DNA from: Xanthoparmelia taractica | Lineage: Eukaryota; Ascomycota; Lecanoromycetes; Lecanorales; Parmeliaceae | NCBI GenBank assembly: GCA_033085395.1 | Contig: MU853184.1 | Location: 248,001 to 312,000, forward strand | Direction of reading: 5' to 3' | DNA length: 64,000 nucleotides | Position numbers and translations under genes: made by a program | Notes under the pieces: model-generated | Databases searched by the model: none | Seen by the model: only the letters and a program-made list of their open reading frames with translations | Told to the model about the DNA's origin: nothing | Shown here: positions 47,487 through 58,061 of the stretch, piece after piece | Position numbering within the stretch: position 1 is the stretch's first letter | Layout of the letters: every line of letters begins with the position of its first letter

Positions 47487-49908
47487 GATGCCTTAGAGTA
47501 GCCTCGATTGTGTGAAGTATAAAGTTCAGGGATTAGCGGCAGCTAAACGTTTCAACAACCTCGAGAGTCGACAATTTGTCGTACGGCCGCCACGTCGCTG
47601 CAGCGCCAAGTTGCAGCTCATTGTCGGTAGCAAGTATGGCCAACTGAGACCCATCCTTTTTCCAAATTCGTCAAAGAAACAGGTCACGCTTCTTTATACA
47701 TACGCACAGCACGATAACTTATCTTGATGTCTTTCTCCTATCCACTAGAATTACATGCTTTCTCGAAGTAGCCTCTTGTTACATAGTACTTACCAGACAA
47801 GGTTCATGTTGTTTAATGTAAGCCAAGGTACCTCACTTACCGTCCTTTCAGATAGCGGGACTGATATCAAATCCATCTACGATGAACTTAAACGCATCGT
47901 TTCTGCTCTACCACATTAGAAACACACCAAAAAGCCAACAGCATGCTGCCATACCTCGAATAACTCCCAGCACCAACCAAATCTAACAAACAATCATCAA
48001 ATTCAACCTCGATGATCAGCATGCCATCCATCTTCGTCCTCCCACAACGGGCCCTTCAAGGACTTCTCCGAGCGGGAGATATGATACAAGAACCAACCTC
48101 TAGACACAAACTCCTCACGTTGTGACCTTTCCCCATAAAACCCAAGCTGGTGGGTTCTGTTTTCCGACGCATTGATTGGCGCTCAAGACGAAACATCTCC
48201 ACTCCCTCGCAGGCTACCGTTCTCGTGAGAGAGAGAGCCGCCCAAGTGAGTGTCGCGTGCATCAGCTGTCGGTGCTAGATAGACAGAGGTTGGCGTTCTT
48301 CTGGCTGTATCGTGAATGCCTCAAAAAAGTGGTATGTCGTTCTCCCGGCAGATTGCAGCCAGCTGCTACTTGTGTTATCTTCACGCCCTTGATGCTGGTT
48401 GTTGGTCACAGCTTCGGAGGAGCGAGGATGGGCTGTCCCTGTCCCTGACCCTATATCGGGCGCTCACTTCCAATCTGGATGGAGATGTTGGGCTATTATA
48501 TCCGACGTGAAGATGTCATCTCAGGAAAGACTCACCGGCGTTACATTTCTGCTTTTTGCCAATCAACTGCCTTCATGTCGGCTTCTACTCTTTCGCGGAA
48601 TTTGCCATGTTAAGGTATATAGTAGTCACCTCCTAATTTAGGATTAACAAAGGGGGGACTGGCGTCTTTGGCATAAGGCAGATGAAATAAATTTCTATCT
48701 TATACATCCTTCCCGCTTCAAATTGTATCATGATTTGATAGTAACTACTCGATCATGAAATCGTTCCACGCCCTCAGTGTAGGGACGTTATAGGAGGGAG
48801 AGAGGGAGGGAGGGAGGGAGGGAGGGAAGGCCGGAGTTAGTGGATTTTTTGGTTGGTTGTTTAGAGTGCGGAGTGTGGAGGGAAGGTATGAGTGATGCTG
48901 TTCGCTATCACGCGTGAAGCTCTTGTGTGATGGAGGGAGGAAGGGCGGTTTGGGCTTCCCGCGCGTTGACTTGGGTGGTCTGCTCTGATTCGACTTGTGA
49001 CCCCATCCCCATCCACATCCCTACCCACACTCACACCCGCACCCCACCTAACTACCCACCCCAACTCTCTCTCTCTCTCTCTCAAACTAAACACACTAAA
49101 CACAACCATCTATACCACACATCACGCATCACACATCCTTCTCTCCTACATCGAAATATTCCAAACACTCCCACCCCAACCCCACCCCCCAGTAATACCA
49201 TCCCTACCATCCCTTACCCCCCCTTCCCCCCCACTGCTACTATCCCTCCCTACTCCCCCTACTCCCTAACCCCCCCTAGTCCCACTACTCCCTACTTGTC
49301 TACTACGCATCTGCATCCCCTCCACCTTCTTTCATCCCCTTCACCTTCTCTCATCTACTTCCTACTTCCTACTTCACAATAACCCTAGCGCCATCATTCG
49401 ACTACTCACGAATTTTTCTTTTCTTTTCCGGACAGGCGCCGAGTCGTATTAGTTGATGGGTTTTTTTGAGCGGTGGATTGTTGGTTTGATAGAGGTGGTT
49501 TTGTTGGAGGATGGAATGGGTGTATGTATGGGTTATTAGATGTGTAGAGATATGTAGAGATCTATAGACGCTTCAGAGTGTGGAAGGGTTGAGGCGGTTT
49601 TATTGGAATTGTTGGTATGGTTGTTGGCAATCTATACTTTATTTACTCGGTTTGAGATCTTTCCATTTTGGCAGGGTTGAATCTGAGATACACGTCTTGC
49701 GTTCTTCAACCTAGTGCCCCTGCAGCCGTTCTTTCATTGCTCTATCTATCTATTTATGGACTTTACGCTATGCTATCATAGTACCATCCATGTGATTGAT
49801 GCCTGCACGCGGCTTCGCAGTGATGCTTGCTTTTGGTCGTAAACTTATTTTCAGCTGAAAATATTTCCGTCCCACTCCACGATCGTTGATCCAAGACAAG
49901 CACAGACC
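47487..49908. other. 2.4-kb intergenic region with simple repeats
   Basis: No gene is supported. It contains a (GGGA)n tract at about 48793-48829 and a strongly C-rich, A/T/C-only stretch from about 49000 to 49385, with a (TC)n run near 49067-49083 and many CCCCCC runs. These are probably composition artefacts around the 3' side of UBP14. Pro/Thr/His-rich frames over it are not convincing. Confidence 0.55.
48793..48829. repeat. (GGGA)n purine repeat
   Basis: Tandem GGGA units, all purine on this strand, lie in intergenic DNA. Confidence 0.9.
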
Positions 49909-52544
49909 TCACACCCTCTCAAAGAAGTACACGTAAGCAAACTTTTTCATTTCGTCCACATCTTCCTGCGCTCTGACCACTTTTTCGTCGTTGAAGAGGA
50001 CCCAGGATTCGCCTCCGCCTTCGTTGGTGGGGATCGTTTTGCGTATGAATGCCACGTAGTGTCTGTGAGTTAATTGATGGTTAGCCATGATTATGCCTCA
50101 ATTTATGTGAAAGACTTTAGGCGTCGGAAAAGAGGATGAGAAAGGGGGCTCACCCGGCGTGGATGCTTGCCCCTTTATGGCAGACGATGCTCTGCAGGCG
50201 AAAATTCGCTGGCAGATCCGCATTGCCGGCCATTGTCTTTTCGCCAGCCGAGGCGGGAGCATCAACTGCATTATTATCATCTCCATCGAAGTCACCCTGA
50301 TCATCCGGATGATTAAACACCCAGTCCACCGCTCTCTCAATCTCCCCGCCTGTTTCCTTCAACGCCTTGCGTGCCTGTGGCGCTCCGATTCCCATAGCCC
50401 CTAGCATTTCGATGCTCTCCGGGCTGATGCCCGCCGAAGCCTCACCTCCGCTGCCTGCACCGCTGAGATTGAGGGGCTCGTCAATATCCGGGTCTTCCAT
50501 GTGTGCGAACAGCCAGTTCATGGCTGTCTCCGAGTCAGCGTTGCCGGTGGCGTGCAGCGCTTTCTCGCATCGCACTCGTGGAAAGCCCATGCCTTCGAGT
50601 TGGGAAAGCGCAGCTTCGTTCGGGGTGAATGCTGGTGCGGTGGTAGGAGTTGCATCTTCGGGCAGGAGCTCTTCATTTTCCTGGAGTCCTGGAGACTTGT
50701 AGTCGCCTAGATCGAATGGCTGATCGCCTACCACGACCGGTACATCGAGCTTCGTTGGCACCCAGTTGACTTGTCCGAAACGACGGGCATTGACTGCAAG
50801 GATCGTGGGGAAAGTTTTGAAGAGCGACCGTTTGGTGAAGCCGTCCTTACTACCGCAAGCAGGGCACGTAAACTCTACAACTTCGGCGGAGGTGAAACTG
50901 TCTAGGCACTCTTTTAGGCTGACGGGTTCGAATTCGTCCTTTGGCTTTTTGCTATTCGCAGCGTCGTTGGCGACTGAAGGCTTTCGTCTCACAGGGACCG
51001 GGATGGAAATGCTGTCTTGCTCGTCCGTTCGATATCGGACCTTTTTGCAGGACATACATTGCAGTCGCTGCTCCATTACAAAGCGAAATGAGTGTACGGG
51101 GTCTTGCAGGGGCGCGGTGTGCGAGGAACGAGTAACGAGCTTGAGGAGGTGAAGGAGGAGCTCGAAAGCATCTTGTTGGCGCATAGTGGAGAATTCCTCA
51201 TGGCCTCGCCCAATGAGGTGTTTAAGCATGGCAGGCGCGAGACCTTTCTGATGAGGGATTTCGGGAGAGTACTCGGAAGCAACAACATCTGTGTCCGGAT
51301 GTGAATATCGACCTGATAGGAGACCGTCGGCTAGTTTTCTCAACTGAGTCTCTAAGTCTTCTGCAGGAGCTTGCGTAACAGGTGGAGGATCTTGTGGGTG
51401 ATAGTAACGATTTTGGAAACTGGGCATGGTGAAAAGGCATTGTAATGTGCTGGCTAGATAACAGCTGTTACCAAGATTCTTCAGACCCGTGAAACCGCCG
51501 CCAAAGAGTGGGCTAAGCTCTTTGCCATCTTCAGTCGTCATCGAGAAGTCCCATTTGAGATTCTGCTCGATTTGCATCTCCGTAAGACTCTTCTCGGTTT
51601 TCTCCCGCTCAGCGATGTTAATTCCCCAGTGCGCAAGGTGCTGCGCAAGCTCCGGATCCGTACGCTCCTCATCGCACGCGTAGCAGTAGATATCTGCTGT
51701 TCCTTCTGGCGTGATAGATCCCAACTTGACTGCTACGGCATGAGAAGCCAACTCCGTGTGCTTTAGACCGTGACCGTTTCCGCCGACACCTCCATATTGA
51801 GCACGACCGCAGCCCAAATTCCCACACTGAAGGCACAACCATAAGTTCTCTTTCAAGTCACACATAGAGCAATGACCCAGATCTGAAAGGTGCGTCAGCA
51901 CCAGGGCCAACCATTGCGTTCTTAGACGTACCCTGCGAATCAATCTTCCGAGACTTCTCTTGTTCCAGGCATAATGTATGCTCACAAGCCGTGTATTCTT
52001 GCTCCCATGCTTTTACTTCTGCCTGTCGTGCAAATGTATTGGCCTTGAGAACACCATCTATGACCCCCGGTAATTTTCCACTTGTTCTGTCCACATCTTC
52101 CACCCCACACTCATAGCAATTAACACAAATGGTGGTATCGTAACGGTCCTCCTCGGTCTCTGCTGCTATTGCGAGCTTCGAGACCTTCTGAGGTGGCTCA
52201 TCGCGCTTGATTTTCTTCTTGGCTCTCTGTATGTTCAGAACTAACGGATGCTTCGAATGCTGGCTGTGTAACCGGGCATGGTCTCGTTCTCCTGTACATC
52301 CTCCGTTGAAGCAGAATAGGCAGATATTCAATCCCGTTGGATCATCCTAACAATATCAGACAAGGCTGTGCGATCAAATCGAGGTGTTATAGCCGTACTA
52401 TGGAGTCAAAACACTGCGTACAGTCCTCCCTGTAGACTGACTGGGTAGCAGTGGGAGGTCGAAGCTCTGGAAGATATCAGTACCAGGCCTGTGGGCAATA
52501 CAATGGGGGACTCAACCGGCTGCGTCAACATGCCTGCAAGCCAT
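49909..52544 (-). CDS. ubp14: Ubiquitin carboxyl-terminal hydrolase 14 (USP5/isopeptidase T family)
   Basis: The five exons 52517-52544, 52399-52466, 51932-52346, 50154-51882 and 49909-50062 give 797 aa, the normal length for fungal Ubp14. The N-terminal zinc-finger variant is encoded over three exons (Y-R-E-D-C-T-Q-C-F-D-S-I, then N-I-C-L-F-C-F-N-G-G-C). The canonical zf-UBP follows (H-C-S-M-C-D-L-K..W-L-C-L-Q-C-G). The USP catalytic Cys311 is in L-K-N-L-G-N-S-C-Y-L-A-S, and the His box (H-A-G-H-Y-V-A-F-I-R) spans the last intron. Two UBA domains lie inside the catalytic domain, as is typical: L-E-G-M-G-F-P-R-V-R and L-G-A-M-G-I-G-A-P-Q-A-R. The enzyme disassembles free polyubiquitin chains to recycle ubiquitin. 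The gene is intact with canonical splice sites. Confidence 0.95.
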
Positions 52545-54517
52545 TTCTTAGGACTCATAGAAGGGTGGATTAGATATGGTGGAAGGTTATGCTCATGGGC
52601 TCATGAGCACTGGGTAAGAGTCTGAATGGGTAGCCGCCTTTTGCCCACCGGCGAAACAATTTGCCGGTCTTGGCACTTGAGGCTGCTTTAACGAACGAGC
52701 TACTTTACGTGAAGCTATCGGCTATCTACCCATGAATGCTTCGATGCGGTAGCAGCTTCTCTGAAAAGAGCATTGAGGAATTCGGAGAGCCTAACCAAAT
52801 ATTACTACTATAACCCAATCAATTAATCAATGTACACCATGAAGTGAGTTCGGAATGGTCTAGCAGGCCGTGCCTTGGTACTACCTCAACCTTGAATTTG
52901 TGACGCGCAGTCCCATGGTCCTAACTGGGTCAAGGGAGTCTATTTCCTCATCGGCATGACCCAGGCAGCCGCTGCATGTCTCGACGTTGGCTTCAACGCA
53001 GTAAAACTCCACCACGGCAACTTTTACTACACAAACCATAGCCGAGAGCTCTACAAAACGATTCCTGTCAATGCCACAACCAGCCAGCCGACCTGTCATC
53101 TATCTTTCATCGCAAATTACGCTATCACAGGGGATGAATTTAGCTTTGACATTCCGGGATTTCATTCTATCTCGGAGGACGCGAAGCGGCTGAAACTAGT
53201 GCTTGACAATGCGATGAAAAAGCCCCCCCCCCCTGGTCATGACTGACCACCATGCCGCCTAACTCCGATGCAGTGCGATAAAAGAGGGGTCTCCGAGCCG
53301 TCTCGATGTAGATGGAGAGGATACCCAGACGGAAAGAGGCGACGCTAGTACTCTAGAATAACATTTTGCAAGCGAAAATGATCTTCAAAGCACGTTAGAT
53401 TAATCGCCATCAGAAGAAGCTGATGTGCGCTCAAGGCCGACTTACCTTGAGTGCAATAACAAACTCCAGATTACCCCTTTCTGCCAACAGTTATGTTGAT
53501 GAGAACCAACAACGCCATGAACGGTACCTGATCCGAGTATACACCGTTGGTGCAAAGGCGAAACTAGGAGAATAAGCACAAGACTCATGATCGCGCAATC
53601 CCGCTTCCGGATCTTTTATGGGAAATTTCACGGTATAACTGTTATGGTTGGAAGGACAATGATAAAGACGTTGAGCATTGAGCCCAATCAAAGTTGTAGT
53701 TAGATCAAGGATTGTTTCAATCATGAATCTGGTGAGCGTCCATGTACAAGCTGCGCTGAATACGAATGCGCCAACTCGGAAGGACTATAATACGCATGAA
53801 GCCGAAAGCACGGTCACGCTCCACCAATTAGAGATAGGTACTTGGAGGAACACTAGCAGCAATCCGGCAGTGATCAGCAATGTTCTGATGTTAAGGATCT
53901 CACCCGTTGCCCACCCCACCGGGTTTCAGTACTGTGTGTGCCGTGAGTGTGCTATTTACCTCGCAGACTTCAGCTTCTTGCAGTGCGCCATGCTCTCAGG
54001 TTGCTACGTTTACGTTCAACCGCTATGTTTGCCTCGATCCCCATGGGCTCGATACCTAGAACCGCTTGCTATAAGAGCAAGAAGGTATCAACTGATACCA
54101 TCACTGATACCTCGCGGATGACCCAGGAGCGGGGCATATCCAAGACTCCGCTGGTTTCTTGACGCCCCGATGGAAAACTCCACCCTACCCAGAGCACCAT
54201 TTCATCAAAAATGTCTGAAGTCTACACGGATAATGTGAGTCACAACGCGACCGTGTCCCAGAGGCTCTATCCATCCTTGCTTGTATTCTGTCCATGGGGC
54301 TGACGACAGTCAAAGGTTGGATCAGCAGCTTGATCTCATATATCGGTACACAGACTAGCCATGTTCGCCAAGACCCTGGACTCTCGTTCAAAATGCTAAT
54401 CCGCTTGTGCACTGAAGAACTGGATACCTGCACCATCCGTCGATCGCCAGCAATGTCTCACAGTCTCCATTTATTACCAACAGGAAAATATGTTGGAACT
54501 CCTTCGTGGAACGATGA
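52545..54517. other. Intergenic with unsupported small frames
   Basis: This is the promoter side of UBP14. It contains the possible small coding segment at 52911-53246 and a frame at 53678-54121 with no recognisable family. The ATG at 54211 (M-S-E-V-Y-T-D-N then GTGAGT) may begin the UbiA-like gene downstream. Confidence 0.45.
52911..53246 (+). CDS. Possible small protein fragment of unknown family
   Basis: After a GCGCAG acceptor-like site the frame reads S-H-G-P-N-W-V-K-G-V-Y-F-L-I-G-M-T and continues for 112 codons to a stop at 53246. It ends in K-K-P-P-P-P-G-H-D over a C homopolymer. It looks protein-like (F-N-A-V-K-L-H-H-G-N-F-Y-Y-T), but no first exon joins it in frame. It could be a remnant or could start at Met 52956. 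No function is suggested. Confidence 0.25.
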   Translation, partial: SHGPNWVKGVYFLIGMTQAAAACLDVGFNAVKLHHGNFYYTNHSRELYKTIPVNATTSQPTCHLSFIANYAITGDEFSFDIPGFHSISEDAKRLKLVLDNAMKKPPPPGHD

Positions 54518-55479
54518 TCCGTCACCAATGCTGACCCCGCCAGTACCGAAACCAACTCTATCTTACATCGCTTATTTTCCGCGGCCCAGGTCTGCATATA
54601 TCATCTCTACAGCATATGGATCTTCACATCGAGCGATCTCAACACCATCATAGGACCCAGCTTTGTCTTCGGAGCAACCAACGCTCTTGCAGGAGCAAAA
54701 TACGGTCTGAAGTCTTTCAACGGAAGACTCAGCAGGGCAGTCATACAAAGGCTTCCACTTGTTTTCCTATACGTCTGGATGAACCTGTTACCGTTCACTA
54801 TCAATAACCAAAAGAGTTCCAATGCAATCCAAAAAGGTGCAATCAACAAGCCTTGGAGAACGTTGCCTTCAGGACGAATGACGCCCCAACAAGCCGGGCG
54901 GCTCATGGTGATTCTGTATCTCCTCGCATTGAGATTGAGCTATATGACTGGTGGTCTGAAGCAGTCGGTGGCCTTGGTGTTCCTGGGCACCTGGTACAAC
55001 AACTTTGCTGGTGCGGACAGCAACTGCCTCGTGAGAAATTCCACAACGCAGCCGGCTACCTCTGCTTCACTTCGGGGGCCATGGAGATCGCTCTCGGTTT
55101 CCCCTTGCCGGTAGAAGCTCGACTGGTTCAGTGGTTTGTTGTGATTGCGGCAGTCCTCGTCACTACCGTACACGTCCAAGATATGTGCGATCAAGTTGGC
55201 GATAGCATGCGAGGTCGCAAAACCGTGCCTTTGGTCATTGGCAATGGGCCCGCGAGGTGGACCACTGCGATTCCGATGATCTTCTGGGGCTACGTGTGTC
55301 CTCGCTTCTGGAACTCAGCAATGGTTGTGATGGCGTTGAGTATTTTACTGGCTGGTACTATTGCCGCTCGGAGTCTGATGTTGAGAACGATCAAAGACGA
55401 TGTTTTGACGTTCAAGCTTTGGAATGGGTGGATGACTCTCGTCTTCCTGTTGCCGCTGCTGAGCCGACTTATTCCTTGA
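54518..55479 (+). pseudogene. UbiA-family integral membrane prenyltransferase/terpene-cyclase-like gene with frameshift
   Basis: The first visible frame (54518 to about 55040) encodes Y-H-L-Y-S-I-W-I-F-T-S-S-D-L-N-T-I-I-G, L-L-P-F-T-I-N-N-Q-K, A-I-N-K-P-W-R-T-L-P-S-G-R-M-T-P and W-Y-N-N-F-A-G-A-D. These are typical of the fungal UbiA-like group that includes membrane sesquiterpene cyclases and prenyltransferases. The frame then changes at the TT of 55039-55040, and the next frame gives N-A-A-G-Y-L-C-F-T-S-G-A-M-E. One more T would join them, and no intron of plausible length fits. The second half has the Asp motif H-V-Q-D-M-C-D-Q-V-G-D, then R-G-R-K-T-V-P-L-V-I-G, and ends in hydrophobic segments at 55479. 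The first motif lacks the acidic residues I would expect before N-K-P-W-R (Q-K-G instead). The 5' exon or exons are unresolved. Confidence 0.72.
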
Positions 55480-56499
55480 CCACAAGCGCGCAGCTATTGC
55501 AGAAGTGGAAGGCTAAAGTGAGTGGAAGCCGTTCAGCAATCGGTCGGTGAAATGTTGAGTTTGATGCCGGGGGATAGATGTGATCTTTGTACATTATATA
55601 CATAGATACACACATACAATGCACGGCTCATCAGGAAGCCCAAGCCAAGACATCGTAAATAGCGCAACTGTTCGAAACGGGTACTCATCGGCCCCTCGCG
55701 AGGTAGAGGGCTGTATTGAACGTTCCACCTGCTAATGCGGCATCGTACGTTTTGCCCCCCAATGCTCACTCACTTTGTGCCGAGATTGGGCCCTTGAAAC
55801 CCACGCACCACACAACAATCCACAAAATACTAGTACGCCCTCTCAACGCTTGTCTAGCCCTCAATCTACCTACCTCAAATTACCTAGCTGACAAACTCAC
55901 CAAGCAAGCTTCAACCGGAACTGGCAGCTCGCTCTCTTACATCCCTTTGAACCAAGGTACCTAGAATACCTCAGTACCACCGCCTTCCATCCGCAGCTCC
56001 CAGATAGATAAAGGACTCGCTCTCGTTACCTTACTTCTGCGCCAAAACACTTTGCAATTCTTTGCAAGCAGCAAGTGGAGATGCTGTGCAGTTAAGTAAG
56101 TAGGAGGTTCGTGTGAGTGATGTATGAGGATATTGTTTTTAAGTTAGCTATGATATAACTGGTTGAAATTGTCTGGCATTCGCGTTGCTTATCTATTATA
56201 TCCGCCCGAGCCATTTCTTTGTCGCCCGCGTTGTTGAGATTGTAAGTAAGTAAGGTAAGGTATATATGTACGTAATATTGCCCGCTACTTCCTACATCAG
56301 ACATTACATTTTATAGGAGGGAGACTCATCGGCGCCGACGACTCTGATCCGGACTACTACTGCCAAAGGACTATCTATTCGCGAATCTGTGGAGGTGGGG
56401 AGGTTGTGGTTCAGGTACTTTGTGACTAGGCTCATCGATAAAGATTGGGGTGCTAGTCTATGGTTTGTGTATTGGGTGGATGTGTGAAGGATTGATGAA

Positions 56500-56530
<31 letters not shown>

Positions 56531-58061
56531 ATCAAGATGGGGGTGTCGATGGGAGGTTTTGTAGAGAGTATTTTCAGTTCTGCTATTGAGGGGGGCGGTC
56601 CTTGGACGTGGATAAGATGATGGGTATAGCAAGGTGGGTGGGTAGGTAGGTAGTAAGCTTCAGGCTAGGCTCTAAGCGATTCACTCTGCAGACTCATTAC
56701 CCTGAGATATTGGTTCCCTGATCCTCTCCGACGCTTTATCTATACTCTCATGGCCGCATTCATTGCTTCAATCTCTCCACCATCTTCACACTTCCTGTCC
56801 GTCCCGCCCACAAACGAAGCCTAAGTATTCTATCCCAAATGCCAGGACTGTCGAATCAACGCATTTTGCTTGCCAAAAACCCCTGCCATGACCAATCGCT
56901 TCGACACCGCTGAGCGGGAAGTCAATCTTCCCATTTATATCGCTGGCGCTAAGAAGCCGTCTACTGGTCTTGGGATCTGTCTTCAAGGACTTTTCTGCGT
57001 GGAACACGCGTCACCACTACGCTGTCGATTATATCGCCCTATTCCGCGCCGCGGCTGCTACGGAAATCATCATGGAGGCTCTCCTGTGCAGATTGATTGT
57101 GGAAAGTGCTGGAAATTGCTCGGGTGGACATCGACATCGCCACACGTACGGGGTCGGCTCTCTGCTTGCGGTCGACGAAGTACATAGTTTGTAAAGGGGT
57201 TCTCGTCGATGTTGCGGTTTTGGATCTTGTGGGTGGATCAGCTGTTGGAGGTGCTTGTCTGGTAGTCGGTACCGTCAGGCTGGCTGGGTGGAGGTATGAT
57301 CGTTGGGGATATATCGTGTTGTAGTAAGAGTCAAACCCTCGGGGATTTGGACCCCTTGTTCAATAAAGAAGGGTCACTGTAAAAAGATTGTATATTAGAT
57401 GCAGCAGATAGGTAAAGGATTGGAGGACTTGGTGGATCATCTGAACGGGAGTATGACGGGAGTATGAATGACCTATGGATTCTACTTGAGAATGGCACAA
57501 ACCCAAAAAGAAACAAAGAAATTGTAAAGGGGTAAAGCATTCTACCCTCTCTTTTCATTTGGGAATGCGCAAGTCTCGCCTACCTACAGAGCATGTGTCC
57601 AAGGCGTTTGCACGTGAGCATGTGCGGATATGAATTACTGACGTGTAGGATCTGATAAATACAGGAGCGACCGATCGGGGCGTTGGAAAGACTGAGCTCG
57701 TAATTGCACATTTCTACTTTTGACGAGATGAGATAAGGACAATAAGGATAAATGGTACGACATATGTACGTAAGGGAGCAAGCTGCAATTGCCTCAGAGG
57801 ACAAAAAATGGAAGTGTAAGGGGGGGAGGGCGTGGGGGAGGCGGGGAAGAAGCGGGTTTCATGCTGACACAATGTCGCAAGCAGAAGGGCGACAACGAGT
57901 TCCATGGCCAGGGCTTCTAGCGTATGGATACTTTGATCTAACTACAATCTTGGTTCGAGCTCAGTCGGACGTAAAATCGTAAAGGAAGTGTTAATAAAAG
58001 ATTGTAGCGTCTCGAATTCAGCACTGTGAAAGCGCGTTCAATTTCATCAGACCTCATAGAA
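55480..58061. other. 2.6-kb intergenic region
   Basis: It contains (GTT)n at about 56501-56530, a GTAAGTAAGTAAGG run near 56240, GGTAGGTAGGTAG near 56640 and GGGGGAGG-rich sequence near 57820. Short frames have no family signature. It separates the UbiA-like gene from the convergent Clr5-ankyrin gene. Confidence 0.55.
56501..56530. repeat. (GTT)n microsatellite
   Basis: Ten tandem GTT units lie in intergenic DNA. Confidence 0.95.

Noticed and set aside
48927..49382. 151-codon Pro/Thr-rich plus frame
   Set aside because: It reflects the C-rich G-free tract and has no domain or splice evidence.
53678..54121. 147-codon plus frame
   Set aside because: Unstructured translation with scattered Cys, and no homologous motif or start context.
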